DNA of 64,000 bases from Limnohabitans sp. 63ED37-2 (GCF_001412535.1 NZ_CP011774.1:2723501-2787500), one strand, 5' to 3'. Shown: positions 1 through 7,975, counted from the first letter of the stretch. The notes: generated by a model from the sequence alone, not told the origin. Made by a program: numbers and translations.

Positions 1-955
1 CGGGGCTGGTTCTGATCAAGGGCAGACCCAGGGTCACATTCACCCCCTGCTCCACGCCCAAGTACTTCACCGGGATCAAGCCCTGGTCGTGGTACATGGC
101 CACCACCACATCAAATTCGCGCTGAATGCCCGGTTTTTGGCGGGCCCGCATGAACACCGTGTCGGGCGCGTAGGGGCCGTGCACATCCAAACCTTCTTGG
201 CAGGCTTGCCATATGGCCGGCTTCACCACCTCGATTTCTTCGCGCCCAAACAAGCCCCCCTCGCCCGCATGGGGGTTGACCCCGGCGACCGCGATGCGTG
301 GCTTGCGGCCCAACAAAGCCGTCAAAGCTGTGTGGGTGATGCGCAAGGTCTCTAGAACACGGTCCACCGTGATGGCATCGAGCGCCTCGCGCATGGACAC
401 ATGGATGCTGACCAGCACCGTGCGCAGCTCGTCGTTGGCGAGCATCATGCGCACCGGCATTTGCGCGAGCGTCACGCCCGCATGCCTAGCCGCCTCGGCC
501 TGCAGCAACTCGGTGTGGCCCGGGTATTGGTCATAAGGTGCGCCAGCTGCGTGCAAGGCTTCTTTGTGCAAAGGGGCGGTGACCAGTGCGGCCACCTCGC
601 CTCGCAAGGCGGCACGCGTGGCCCAAAGCACGGCCTCGCCCGCCAATTGCCCGGCGTGGCCATCGACCTGGCCCCAAGGGATCTCGGGGGCCTCGGACAC
701 TACCTGCAGCACAGGCAAACACCTCGGGGGTACGTGCAAGGCTTGCTCAGCCGTTTCGATTTCGCACACCGGGTAGCGCACGGCCTGCCCCACCAAAGCC
801 ATGGCGCGGCGCATCAGGCCCACATCACCCGCCACAAAGCAGCCCCGGGTCAGCTCAGGCGTGGTGCTCCAGGCCCGGGCAATGATTTCGGGGCCAATGC
901 CGCAGGGGTCACCTGGGGTGATGGCGATGGGGCGGGTCAGTTCGTGCAGATTCAT
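1..955 (-). CDS. pdxA: 4-hydroxythreonine-4-phosphate dehydrogenase, 3' end outside window
   Basis: PdxA oxidises 4-hydroxy-L-threonine phosphate with NAD, giving the precursor that PdxJ uses to make pyridoxine phosphate (vitamin B6). I translated the reverse strand by eye from the ATG at 953-955. It opens with ITPGDPCGIGPEI, the usual PdxA start, and carries the metal-binding histidines in the contexts GHTELL, INPHAGE-like (VNPHAGEGG) and MYHDQGLIPVKY. About 318 codons lie in the window and the family is about 330 residues, so only a few C-terminal residues are missing. The Nif3-like gene lies 29 bases upstream on the same strand. Family assignment is firm. Confidence 0.93.
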   Translation of the reverse strand, partial: MNLHELTRPIAITPGDPCGIGPEIIARAWSTTPELTRGCFVAGDVGLMRRAMALVGQAVRYPVCEIETAEQALHVPPRCLPVLQVVSEAPEIPWGQVDGHAGQLAGEAVLWATRAALRGEVAALVTAPLHKEALHAAGAPYDQYPGHTELLQAEAARHAGVTLAQMPVRMMLANDELRTVLVSIHVSMREALDAITVDRVLETLRITHTALTALLGRKPRIAVAGVNPHAGEGGLFGREEIEVVKPAIWQACQEGLDVHGPYAPDTVFMRARQKPGIQREFDVVVAMYHDQGLIPVKYLGVEQGVNVTLGLPLIRTSP

Positions 956-984
956 GGGGCTCGTTCGTGGGCAGGAGGTCGGCA

Positions 985-1737
985 TCAAGCCGGATTGTCG
1001 ATCTCGATGAAACGGTGTTCAATACCCAGCGCCTGCGCCACATGCGCCGCCAACGCGGGTGCGCCATAGCGCTCGGTGGCATGGTGGCCACAGGCCAGAA
1101 AGGCCACGCCGGTTTCCCGCGCCAGATGGGCTTGTGGTTCGGAAATTTCACCAGTGATGAAGGCGTCCACACCTTGGGCAATGGCCGACTCAAAGTAGCC
1201 CTGGGCACCGCCCGTGCACCAGGCTACGCGTCGAACCGGCCGATCACTGCCACCCACACAGGTCACCGGGCGTCCCAACACGGCGGCCACATGTTCGGCC
1301 AGCGCTTCAGGACGCGCCCAGGCCTGTGTGCCCGTTCCGACAAAGCCCAGATCTTGATCGCCAAAACGGCCATCGGCCTGCAAGCCCAGCACACGGGCCA
1401 GTTGGGCGTTGTTGCCCAGTTCGGGGTGGGCGTCGAGCGGTAAGTGGTAGGCAAACAGGTGAATGCCATGCGCCAGCAACAAGCGCAACCGCTCGCGCAT
1501 CCAACCCATGACGCGCCCGTCCTGGCCACGCCAGAACAGGCCGTGGTGCACCACGATGGCGTCGGCTTGGACCTCAATCGCCGCTTCTATCAGGGCGCGG
1601 CTGGCGGTCACGCCGCTGACCAAGAGCCGCACCTGGCGATCGCCTTCGACTTGCAAGCCATTGGGGCCGTAGTCGCGGAATTTTTCGGGTTGGAGCAAGG
1701 CGTCAAAAGCCTGGCCCAGGGTTTTGGCATCGGTCAT
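985..1737 (-). CDS. Nif3-like dinuclear metal-centre protein (YbgI family)
   Basis: A 250-residue member of the Nif3/YbgI family, often annotated as GTP cyclohydrolase 1 type 2 homologue. Family members form hexameric rings with a two-metal site; the physiological reaction is unsettled. Visible motifs are YGPNGLQVEG near the N terminus, VHHGLFW (metal histidines), YHLPLDAHPELGNN in the middle, and ISEPQAHLARE with CGHHATERYG near the C terminus. An upstream in-frame extension exists, but the ATG at 1737 gives the family length (about 247 in E. coli) and places the first conserved block correctly. It is divergent from the HtrA-type protease gene. Confidence 0.9.
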   Translation of the reverse strand: MTDAKTLGQAFDALLQPEKFRDYGPNGLQVEGDRQVRLLVSGVTASRALIEAAIEVQADAIVVHHGLFWRGQDGRVMGWMRERLRLLLAHGIHLFAYHLPLDAHPELGNNAQLARVLGLQADGRFGDQDLGFVGTGTQAWARPEALAEHVAAVLGRPVTCVGGSDRPVRRVAWCTGGAQGYFESAIAQGVDAFITGEISEPQAHLARETGVAFLACGHHATERYGAPALAAHVAQALGIEHRFIEIDNPA

Positions 1738-1869
1738 CGTGGAGGGTCTGTCGGGGGTGTCCATGCCCGATTGTGGCTCAGGTGGAGCCAAGCCTCAGCC
1801 TTGCGCCTGTGTTGCTTGATCCGCATCGCCAGAGGTGCACCCCGACCGAATCAAGGACAATCGGACACC

Positions 1870-3030
1870 ATGAAACGTTACTGGCTTTTATTCTCCCAAT
1901 GGGTGACCGTTTTGTTGGCCATCTGGTTTGTGGTGGCCACACTGCAACCCACATGGCTGCGCGGTGCCCAGCGCTCGGTGGACGGCATGACCTTGCTCCA
2001 AGCGGCCCCTGCTGCCAGCGGCAACCGCCCGGTCGGCAGCCTGAGTGCGCCAGCGCAAAAAGCCTCGCCCGCTGTGGTGAGCATCAATACCCGACAAGGT
2101 AAAAGCCAAAATCCGCATGGACAAGACCCGTGGTTCCGTTTCTTCTATGGCGAACAAGAAGAGCAAAACCCGGGCGGATTGGGCAGCGGCGTCATCGTTA
2201 GCCCCGAGGGCCACATCCTGACCAACAACCACGTCATCGAAGATGCCGACAACATCGAGGTGGTGCTCAGCGATGGTCGCAAAACCCAGGCCAAAGTGAT
2301 CGGCACCGACCCGGACACCGACCTGGCCTTGTTGCAGATCCCGCTGGACAAACTGCCTGTGATTGTTTTGGGCCAACTGCAAGACCTGCAGGTGGGTGAC
2401 GTGGTGCTGGCCATTGGCAACCCTTTTGGCGTGGGGCAGACCGTGACCTCGGGCATCGTCAGCGCCCTGGGCCGCAGCCAGTTGGGCATCAACACCTTCG
2501 AGAACTTCATCCAGACCGATGCCGCCATCAACCCCGGCAATTCCGGTGGGGCCCTGGTGGACGTGAATGGCCACCTCATGGGCATCAACACCGCCATCTA
2601 TTCCCGCTCCGGTGGCAGCATGGGCATTGGTTTTGCCATCCCAATCTCCACAGCCAAACAGGTCATGCAGGATTTGCTGCAAAACGGCAAAGTCGTGCGG
2701 GGCTGGATCGGGGTGGAGCCACAAGACCTGTCCCCGGAACTGGCCGAAAGCTTCCAGCTGCCCCCCTTGAAAGCCGATCAAAGCCGACAGGGCGTGGTGA
2801 TCACGGGGGTGCTGCAAAACGGGCCCGCAGCCAAAGCCGGGGTGCGCCCGGGCGACGTGATCTTGCAAGTGGCCAAACAGCCCGTTAGCAGCGTGTCAGA
2901 CCTGCTCAACCAGGTCGCCAGCCTCAAGCCGGGTGAACCTGCTGAGCTGCTGATCTGGCGGCAACAAGCCTCTTTATCCTTGCGACTGACCCCAGCGGAA
3001 AGACCTTCCCCCAAAAGGCAAGCGCCTTGA
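1870..3030 (+). CDS. membrane-anchored HtrA/DegS-type serine protease
   Basis: A 386-residue S1C (HtrA) protease. Residues about 8-28 form one hydrophobic segment with no obvious cleavage site, as in DegS, so the enzyme is probably tethered to the inner membrane and faces the periplasm. The catalytic triad is visible as His121 (TNNHVIED), Asp151 (DTDLAL) and Ser225 (GNSGGAL). A single PDZ domain follows at about residues 270-365 with a GWIGV start and AGVRPGDVI. One PDZ plus an anchor resembles DegS/AlgW, which cleaves an anti-sigma factor, but no rseA homologue is in the window, so the substrate is unknown. The reading frame is open upstream, but the ATG at 1870 gives the standard architecture. 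Confidence 0.92.
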   Translation: MKRYWLLFSQWVTVLLAIWFVVATLQPTWLRGAQRSVDGMTLLQAAPAASGNRPVGSLSAPAQKASPAVVSINTRQGKSQNPHGQDPWFRFFYGEQEEQNPGGLGSGVIVSPEGHILTNNHVIEDADNIEVVLSDGRKTQAKVIGTDPDTDLALLQIPLDKLPVIVLGQLQDLQVGDVVLAIGNPFGVGQTVTSGIVSALGRSQLGINTFENFIQTDAAINPGNSGGALVDVNGHLMGINTAIYSRSGGSMGIGFAIPISTAKQVMQDLLQNGKVVRGWIGVEPQDLSPELAESFQLPPLKADQSRQGVVITGVLQNGPAAKAGVRPGDVILQVAKQPVSSVSDLLNQVASLKPGEPAELLIWRQQASLSLRLTPAERPSPKRQAP

Positions 3031-3055
3031 AGGCCATGCGGCTTGACACACCCAC

Positions 3056-3087
3056 ATGAGAAAAGGGCCTTGCGGTCCTTTTCTCAT
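3056..3087. terminator. convergent hairpin terminator between the HtrA-type gene and tatC
   Basis: A 14-bp stem (ATGAGAAAAGG with GCC pairing to GGT, one G-T wobble) closes a TTGC loop. The AT-rich outer arms give T-runs in both directions. It sits in the short gap between two converging genes and could stop transcription from either side. Confidence 0.8.
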
Positions 3088-3119
3088 GGGACATTCAGAT
3101 CCCGAAGTGCTTGTTGCAT

Positions 3120-3908
3120 TCAGACGGCATCGGCCGGCGCATCAGGCGCTTGGGTGTGCTTGATGAAGATTTGCGCAGCCCAGATGCCCATTTCATAAAG
3201 CAGGCACATGGGAATGGCCAGCGCCAGCTGCGACACCACATCGGGCGGGGTGACCACAGCAGCGATCACAAAGGCCAGCACCACGAAGTAACCGCGAAAG
3301 TCCTTGAGTTTTTGGATACTGACCACACCCATACGCGCCAGCACAACCACAGCCACTGGCACCTCAAACGCCAAGCCGAATGCCAGGAACATGGACAACA
3401 CGAAGCTCAGGTAGGCCTCGATGTCAGGCGCAGCCGTGATGCTTTTGGGCGCAAAGCTTTGGATGAAGCTGAACACCTGACCGAACACGAAGAAATAACA
3501 AAACGCAACGCCGATGAAAAACAGCAGCGTACTCGACACCACCAAGGGCATGACCAGCTTTTTCTCGTGGCTGTACAAACCCGGGGCTACGAAGGCCCAG
3601 ACTTGGTAAAGCACCACGGGCAAGGCGATCAAAAAGGCGCTCATCAGCAAAATTTTGAGCGGCACCATAAAAGGCGAGATGACCGACGTGGCGATCAGGG
3701 TGGCGCCCTTGGGCAAATGCACCACCAAGGGGGCCGCCAAAATGTCATACAGCTCGCCGGGGCCGGGGTAGATAGCCAAAGCCGCTGCCGCCAAAGCCAC
3801 TGCCGCCACGGCCCAGATCAGGCGGTCGCGCAACTCGATCAGGTGCGCCACAAAAGGTTGCTCGGAACCTTTGAGTTCGTCTTCGGGCTGAGATGGGGTA
3901 TCGGACAT
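3120..3908 (-). CDS. tatC: Sec-independent protein translocase subunit TatC
   Basis: TatC is the polytopic inner-membrane subunit that recognises twin-arginine signal peptides. This 262-residue protein starts with a charged cytoplasmic tail, then the hallmark FVAHLIELRDRLI just before the first membrane segment. About six hydrophobic segments follow, with the conserved PFMVPLKI-like loop and SFVLSMFLAFGLAFE in the middle. Length matches the family (about 258). It is the last gene of tatABC, 42 bases after tatB, and ends in a convergent terminator. Within the window MlaC and IorB carry twin-arginine-like leaders that this system could export. Confidence 0.97.
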   Translation of the reverse strand: MSDTPSQPEDELKGSEQPFVAHLIELRDRLIWAVAAVALAAAALAIYPGPGELYDILAAPLVVHLPKGATLIATSVISPFMVPLKILLMSAFLIALPVVLYQVWAFVAPGLYSHEKKLVMPLVVSSTLLFFIGVAFCYFFVFGQVFSFIQSFAPKSITAAPDIEAYLSFVLSMFLAFGLAFEVPVAVVVLARMGVVSIQKLKDFRGYFVVLAFVIAAVVTPPDVVSQLALAIPMCLLYEMGIWAAQIFIKHTQAPDAPADAV

Positions 3909-3950
3909 GGCGGGGTCGGTTGGACGGGGAGCACCAGAGGTGCTCAGTCG

Positions 3951-4418
3951 TCACACAGAATTGAGGGGCTTGGGCCGATAACGGGCCACGCGTGCGGCAC
4001 CCGAAAGCGCTTTGGTGCGCACCCCGGAGCGGGCTTTGTACCACTGGGGCACAGCGCCACGTTTGAGACGCCAATTTTTCTCGGGACGTTTGTAGTAAGG
4101 CGGTGGCGGCTCGATGGTGGGCAGATCGCTGGTCAACCCGGCCGTGGTCTCGGACCAGTCTTTCTCAAAGTCAGAAGCCGTGGTCTGGACGGTCTGCTCG
4201 ACATCGCGGGCCGCCGTCTCCATGGTCTCTTTCATTTTCTTGAGCTCTTCCAGGTCCATGGACCGGTTGACCTCGGCCTTGACGTCTGACACGTAGCGCT
4301 GTGCCTTGCCCAGCAAAGTGCCCAGCGTGCGGGCCACTTTGGGCAATTTTTCGGGGCCGATGACGATCAACGCCACGACCCCAATCAGGGCCATTTTCGA
4401 AAAGCTTAAATCCAGCAC
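3951..4418 (-). CDS. tatB: Sec-independent protein translocase subunit TatB
   Basis: TatB works with TatC as the twin-arginine receptor complex. The 155-residue protein starts MLDLSFSKM, has one N-terminal membrane helix followed by the GPEKLPKVARTLG hinge and amphipathic helix, a glutamate-rich helical region, and a basic proline-containing tail. This is the standard TatB layout. It lies 25 bases downstream of tatA and 42 bases upstream of tatC, consistent with co-transcription. Confidence 0.95.
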   Translation of the reverse strand: MLDLSFSKMALIGVVALIVIGPEKLPKVARTLGTLLGKAQRYVSDVKAEVNRSMDLEELKKMKETMETAARDVEQTVQTTASDFEKDWSETTAGLTSDLPTIEPPPPYYKRPEKNWRLKRGAVPQWYKARSGVRTKALSGAARVARYRPKPLNSV

Positions 4419-4443
4419 AGTGCGGCGTTCAGTCGTTCAAAAA

Positions 4444-4689
4444 TCAAGACTTGGTCTTGGCTTCGACGTCAATCGTGGTCTTTTCGGCCTGAGCAGTGGT
4501 CGAAGCGGTGACTTGACCAGCCACAGGGGCTGCTGCCTCGTCCTTGTTGCCGCCCTCTTTCATGCCGTCTTTGAAGCCTTTGACAGCGCCACCCAGGTCA
4601 GAGCCCATGTTTTTGAGCTTTTTGGTGCCAAACACCATGACCACGATCAGCAACACGATCAGCCAGTGCCAAATGGAAAAAGTACCCAT
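4444..4689 (-). CDS. tatA: Sec-independent protein translocase subunit TatA
   Basis: TatA oligomers form the passage for folded proteins across the inner membrane. The 81-residue protein begins MGTFSIWHWLIV, has one membrane helix, then the FGTKKLKNMGSDLG hinge and amphipathic helix with KGFKDG, and a charged low-complexity tail. An AGGAGAT-type ribosome site precedes the ATG. About 96 bases containing a hairpin separate it from the upstream HIT gene, so tat may have its own promoter as well as read-through from the long operon. Confidence 0.95.
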   Translation of the reverse strand: MGTFSIWHWLIVLLIVVMVFGTKKLKNMGSDLGGAVKGFKDGMKEGGNKDEAAAPVAGQVTASTTAQAEKTTIDVEAKTKS

Positions 4690-4768
4690 GAATATCTCCT
4701 AAAGATCTGAGGATTCTAAGGGGATCGACAACCGGTAAAGGATCGGCCCTGTGGAAGGAAGGATTTGG

Positions 4769-4786
4769 GGGGCGAAAGCCCCTTTT
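4769..4786. terminator. GC hairpin between the HIT gene and tatA
   Basis: GGGGC - GAAA - GCCCC is a tight five-bp stem with a stable tetraloop, directly downstream of the HIT stop codon. The T-run TTTT is on the plus-strand side. In the minus-strand transcript the stem is followed only by CCAAATCC, so it is at best a weak terminator or attenuator for the operon. Confidence 0.45.
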
Positions 4787-5142
4787 CAACCCCGCAGCCA
4801 GGGGCGCGGACCGCCCATGACGTGCATGTGCAGGTGGTGCACTTCTTGCCCACCCTCGGTGCCATTGTTGACCACGATGCGGAAACCGCCATCCGGATAA
4901 GGGTTACAACCCTCCTGCGCGGCCAGCTTGGGGGCCAGGGTCATCATGTGACCCATCAAGGCAGCGTGCTCGGGGGCCAGATGCATCATCGACGGGATGT
5001 GCAGCTTGGGAATGATCAGGAAATGGATGGGTGCCCAAGGCGCGATGTCGTGGAAAGCAAACACATGCTCGTCCTCGTAGACCTTGCGTGACGGGATCTT
5101 GCCCGCGATGATTTTGCAAAAAATACAGTGGTCGTCGGTCAT
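4786..5142 (-). CDS. HIT-family (histidine triad) nucleotide-binding protein
   Basis: HIT proteins of this class (HinT-like) hydrolyse phosphoramidate or acyl-adenylate bonds on purine nucleotides. The 118-residue protein shows CIFCKIIAGKIPS at the N terminus, FLIIPKLHIPS in the middle and the catalytic triad HHLHMHV near the C terminus. Length is typical. The gene sits between the his genes and tatABC. Confidence 0.93.
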   Translation of the reverse strand: MTDDHCIFCKIIAGKIPSRKVYEDEHVFAFHDIAPWAPIHFLIIPKLHIPSMMHLAPEHAALMGHMMTLAPKLAAQEGCNPYPDGGFRIVVNNGTEGGQEVHHLHMHVMGGPRPWLRG

Positions 5143-5170
5143 GGCTCAATCGGTCTCAAAGTCAAAAATA

Positions 5171-5529
5171 TCAGTCGGTCACCGGGCGCTGCCCGTTCAG
5201 GCGCACCATGCCCAACACGATGCGGTACAAAAACCAGATGGAAATGGCCACCCAGGCCAGCCAGGGAAGAAAAAGAACAACCACAAAGGCGCAGTGACCA
5301 AGTACAGCACGGCCGCCCGGATCACAGTGCGGATGCGGTAGCTGAAGTGCGTGGCCTCCCAGCCCGGGGCATCGCCCTTTTTGACCAAATCGATGATCAG
5401 CGCCACCACCAGCAAAGCCGGACCCATCTGCGCACCCGGAATCACGGCGCTCACAGCCACGATCAAGTGGAGGATGTAGCTGACCCAGCTGATGGTGTGG
5501 GTGCTGTCTTCGAGGGGCGGCGTGTTCAT
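5171..5529 (-). pseudogene. small membrane protein (DUF4870-like), frameshifted near the 3' end
   Basis: The intact start is MNTPPLEDSTHTISWVSYI, followed by hydrophobic segments and IDLVKKGDAPGWEATHFSYRIRT, resembling the small DUF4870-like membrane proteins of Comamonadaceae. After LWLFFFFPGW the frame runs into an unrelated proline/tryptophan-rich tail and stops at about 5197. Shifting by one base around 5250-5266 restores a plausible ending, AWVAISIWFLYRIV then GMVRLNGQRPVTD, and a stop at 5171-5173. The total is 359 bases, one short of 120 codons, so a single-base deletion explains it. It could be a sequencing error or a recent mutation. Function unknown. Confidence 0.7.
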
Positions 5530-5538
5530 GGGCGCAGC

Positions 5539-5907
5539 TTACTCCCCCAAACGCTCGCGCTCTTGCACTTTACGCAGGGCTTTTTCTTCAAGGCCACTCA
5601 GGCCTTCGCGGCGAGCCAGTTCATTGACCACGTCAGCGGGTTTCAGGCCATAGTGTGCCAGCGCGATCATGCTGTGGAACCACAAATCAGCCACCTCGCC
5701 CACCAGCTTGGTTTTGTCCCCGCCATGGTCCACGTCTTTGGCGGCCATCACGGTTTCGGTGGCTTCTTCACCGATCTTCTTCAAAAAGGCGTCGGGCCCT
5801 TTGTGCAGGAGACGGGCCACATAACTTTTTTCGGGGTCACCGCCGTTGGCGGGTTTGCGGCTTTCGACCACGGCCGCGAGGCGGTCAAGGATGTCTTGGT
5901 TGCTCAT
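5539..5907 (-). CDS. hisE: phosphoribosyl-ATP pyrophosphatase
   Basis: HisE removes pyrophosphate from phosphoribosyl-ATP, the second step of histidine synthesis. The 122-residue protein has the MazG-like helical signature: YVARLLHKGPDAFLKKIGEEATE with the metal-binding glutamates, then EVADLWFHSMIAL. Length is normal for a stand-alone HisE. It follows hisI by 13 bases and the two form the last his pair of the operon. Confidence 0.95.
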   Translation of the reverse strand: MSNQDILDRLAAVVESRKPANGGDPEKSYVARLLHKGPDAFLKKIGEEATETVMAAKDVDHGGDKTKLVGEVADLWFHSMIALAHYGLKPADVVNELARREGLSGLEEKALRKVQERERLGE

Positions 5908-5920
5908 AGGCTTGGGGCGT

Positions 5921-6310
5921 TCACTTGTAAATGGTTTCGGGGTCTTTCAAGACCGGATCGGCCGCCTGCCACTCCTCGGCTTGCAAGCTCTGAAAAAAGC
6001 AACTGTGGCGGCCCGTGTGGCAGGCAATGCCGGGCTCATGCCCCAGCTGGGTGATTTTGAGCAGCACCACATCGTTGTCGCAATCGATGCGGATGTCGTG
6101 CACCGTCTGCACATGGCCCGACTCCTCGCCCTTGAACCACAGCTTGTTGCGCGAACGGCTGAAATACACCGCCCTTTTCAGCTCGGCCGTCTTTTGCAGC
6201 GCCTCGCGGTTCATCCAGGCGAACATCAACACGTCGCCAGTGTCTTTTTCTTGGGCGATCACAGGCACCAAGCCTTTGTCGTCCCATTTGATTTGATCGA
6301 GCCAGTTCAT
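5921..6310 (-). CDS. hisI: phosphoribosyl-AMP cyclohydrolase
   Basis: HisI opens the adenine ring of phosphoribosyl-AMP, step three of histidine synthesis. The 129-residue protein carries the magnesium site DCDND (in DIRIDCDNDVV) and three conserved cysteines for zinc, the first inside DCDND and two in GIACHTGRHSCFF. MFAWMNREAL near the N terminus is also diagnostic. In this genome hisI is separated from hisF by about 1.8 kb of accessory sequence. Confidence 0.96.
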   Translation of the reverse strand: MNWLDQIKWDDKGLVPVIAQEKDTGDVLMFAWMNREALQKTAELKRAVYFSRSRNKLWFKGEESGHVQTVHDIRIDCDNDVVLLKITQLGHEPGIACHTGRHSCFFQSLQAEEWQAADPVLKDPETIYK

Positions 6311-6364
6311 AGGGGAGAGATCTTAATCCGTACGCACTGGCCTATCGGCCAGCGCATTCAAAAC

Positions 6365-6619
6365 TCAGTAATGAAGCCTCAATTGGGCAATTTGCAGCTG
6401 ATCACCTTCAACGCGATAGACCATGCGGTGCTCTTCGTTGATGCGGCGCGACCAAAAACCAGAGAGCGCATGCTTCAAGGGCTCTGGCTTGCCAACGCCT
6501 GCATAAGGATCACGCGTCGTGGCCTCGATCAGCTTGTTGATGCGGTCCACCATTTTGCGGTCTTGCTTTTGCCAATAGAGGTAATCCTCCCAGGCCAGCT
6601 CGGCAAAAACGAGTTTCAC
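6365..6619 (-). CDS. yoeB: YoeB-family mRNA interferase toxin
   Basis: YoeB is a ribosome-dependent endoribonuclease that cuts mRNA in the A site when freed from YefM. The protein is exactly 84 residues, as in E. coli, and the catalytic residues fall at the expected positions: Glu46 (KPEPLKH), Arg65 (NEEHRMVYR), His83 and the terminal Tyr84 (LRLHY). The central GFWSRRI motif is conserved. It overlaps the antitoxin gene by four bases (ATGA), so the pair is translationally coupled. It appears fully functional. Confidence 0.95.
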   Translation of the reverse strand: MKLVFAELAWEDYLYWQKQDRKMVDRINKLIEATTRDPYAGVGKPEPLKHALSGFWSRRINEEHRMVYRVEGDQLQIAQLRLHY

Positions 6620-6867
6620 TTGAGCAACTCGCGTTCAACGCCCTGCCCCGCATGAAGCTGCCCCACCGCCGCCAGCAAACGCCGTGCATTGGCAGGCGTG
6701 CGCAAGAGATAGGCGGTCTCTTCAAGCGCCTTGTAATCTTCAAGCGAAAGCATCACCACCGATTGATCCCCATTGCGGGTGATGATCAGGGGCTCGTGGT
6801 CCTCGCACACACGGTTCATCACGCTCGCCAGATTGGCGCGTGCGGTGCTGTAAGTCATGGCATCCAT
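6616..6867 (-). CDS. yefM: YefM-family antitoxin (Phd/YefM)
   Basis: YefM binds and inhibits YoeB and represses its own operon. The 83-residue protein shows the Phd/YefM DNA-binding N-terminal block (TYSTARANLASVMNRV), then DHEPLIITR, VVMLSLEDY and the ETAYLLRTPANARRLL region that leads into the toxin-binding tail. The start at 6867 (MDAMTYS) fits the family; an in-frame codon 18 bases upstream lies close to the operator and is less likely. The operator-like palindrome lies 11 bases upstream of the start. Confidence 0.94.
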   Translation of the reverse strand: MDAMTYSTARANLASVMNRVCEDHEPLIITRNGDQSVVMLSLEDYKALEETAYLLRTPANARRLLAAVGQLHAGQGVERELLK

Positions 6868-6878
6868 GGTGGCGTTCC

Positions 6879-6896
6879 TGTACATTTATTGGTACA
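6879..6896. promoter_or_regulatory. candidate YefM operator
   Basis: TGTACA at 6879-6884 and GGTACA at 6891-6896 are two hexamers with centres 12 bp apart, together an imperfect palindrome just upstream of yefM. From memory of the E. coli operator, YefM-YoeB binds TGTACA cores spaced about 12 bp, so this is the likely autoregulatory site. Confidence 0.65.
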
Positions 6897-7013
6897 ACTA
6901 TATCAACTCATGACGCTTCTTGCCAGCGTAGCTGAAAAAGCGTTTTAGCTTGAATTCAGGATGCAATAAACATTCATAGCTTGCAAAATACAACCTCATC
7001 AAGGAAAAGCATC

Positions 7014-7232
7014 ATGGCTGTTGCAATCAAACTGTCTTACGAATTGGTCGAAGCCGCCAAACCTTATGCTGCAGCGGAGCACCGTTCGGTACCCCGACAA
7101 ATTGAGCATTGGGCCCGCATCGGCAAAGCCGTGACCGACAACCCGGACATGACCCCGCGCCTGATCCAAGACACCGTGCTCTCGCGTGAAGAAATCAAAG
7201 TAGGACTGGCCTCCTCCTATGATTTCGACTAA
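7014..7232 (+). CDS. ParD-like antitoxin family protein, no partner toxin seen
   Basis: A 72-residue protein with the ParD_like signature: VAIKLSYELVEAAKPYAAAEHRSVPRQIEHWARIGKA is the ribbon-helix-helix block, with the final residues SSYDFD after SREEIKVGL. The ATG at 7014 follows an AAGGAAAA ribosome site. No ParE/RelE-type toxin frame is seen in the roughly 170 bases after it, which hold only a weak GCATAAA/TTTATGC inverted repeat (7340-7362). It is transcribed against its neighbours. It may be a remnant of a lost toxin-antitoxin pair or a solitary regulator. Confidence 0.75.
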   Translation: MAVAIKLSYELVEAAKPYAAAEHRSVPRQIEHWARIGKAVTDNPDMTPRLIQDTVLSREEIKVGLASSYDFD

Positions 7233-7404
7233 CGCAGGACGACAGCGCCACACCGTCGTTCAGCAGGTTCGCCAAGAAGCTACACGCCAACGATAAACAG
7301 TGCTGAATGTAGCCAGCAAGGTCATGCTGTTGTCAGTCGGCATAAATGAGGACTTTTTATGCGGCGTCAAGACGCATGGTAGAGAGCATCCTCAAAAATA
7401 CAAT

Positions 7405-7975
7405 TCAATTCGAATGAAAAACTCTGTTGTCTACCACTTGAAAGCGCTTACTAAGTTCTGGTCCACTTTGTCCTCGCCTTCCATACCAGGCCGTGGCGTT
7501 AACAATTGAGGACAGTCGATTCAAGTCGTCAGAAAGCAACTCCAACTTTTCCGGCGGGTAGAACACGCTCTCATAGTCAACACCTGTTCCATGTGCGCGT
7601 TTGCGATATCGAGTCATCGGAATTGGTCCTGAATCAGCTCCTGCTGCAATACTCAACCATGCGTCATGCATGAGCCTATTTCTCTCCTTCACGACGTCTT
7701 CAAGTTCACGCCGAAGTCACTTCATGACTGAAAAGTCTTTTTCATACATTTGACCTTCCCAGTAAGTGTAAAAAAACTGCGAAGTACGCTGCAACAATTG
7801 GCGACGCCGTACGGTCACCCAACGCTGCATCAAGCAACTTCATCTCACGACTATCTCGAGTGACGAGATGAACTGTTGACGACTCTAGCGCGTTTAACAG
7901 CCCAGAAAAAGCAACCACATATCTACCTAGCGCCTTGTATGTGTTTGAATCAAGTTCAGATTGGTCTGTTTTCAT
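7405..7975 (-). pseudogene. decayed HEPN-like protein gene (frameshift plus internal stop)
   Basis: Two open fragments in different frames read as one gene. The 5' part (from MKTDQSELDSNTYKALGRY) runs to ASPIVAAYFA. At the A7 run 7770-7776 (T7 on the coding strand) removal of one T gives VFYTYWEGQMYEKDFSVMK, continuing through a TGA at 7717-7719 into LRRELEDVVKERNRLMHDAW and on to the stop at 7405. The repaired product would be about 189 residues. RNRLMH is an RX4H motif as in HEPN RNases, and the helical flanks fit that fold. Base composition is AT-richer than the neighbouring his genes. Function is not known and the HEPN link rests on one motif. Confidence 0.6.

Noticed and set aside
1444..1869. 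N-terminal extension of the HtrA-type protease
   Set aside because: It is antisense to the Nif3-like gene, and the ATG at 1870 is followed directly by the expected membrane anchor.
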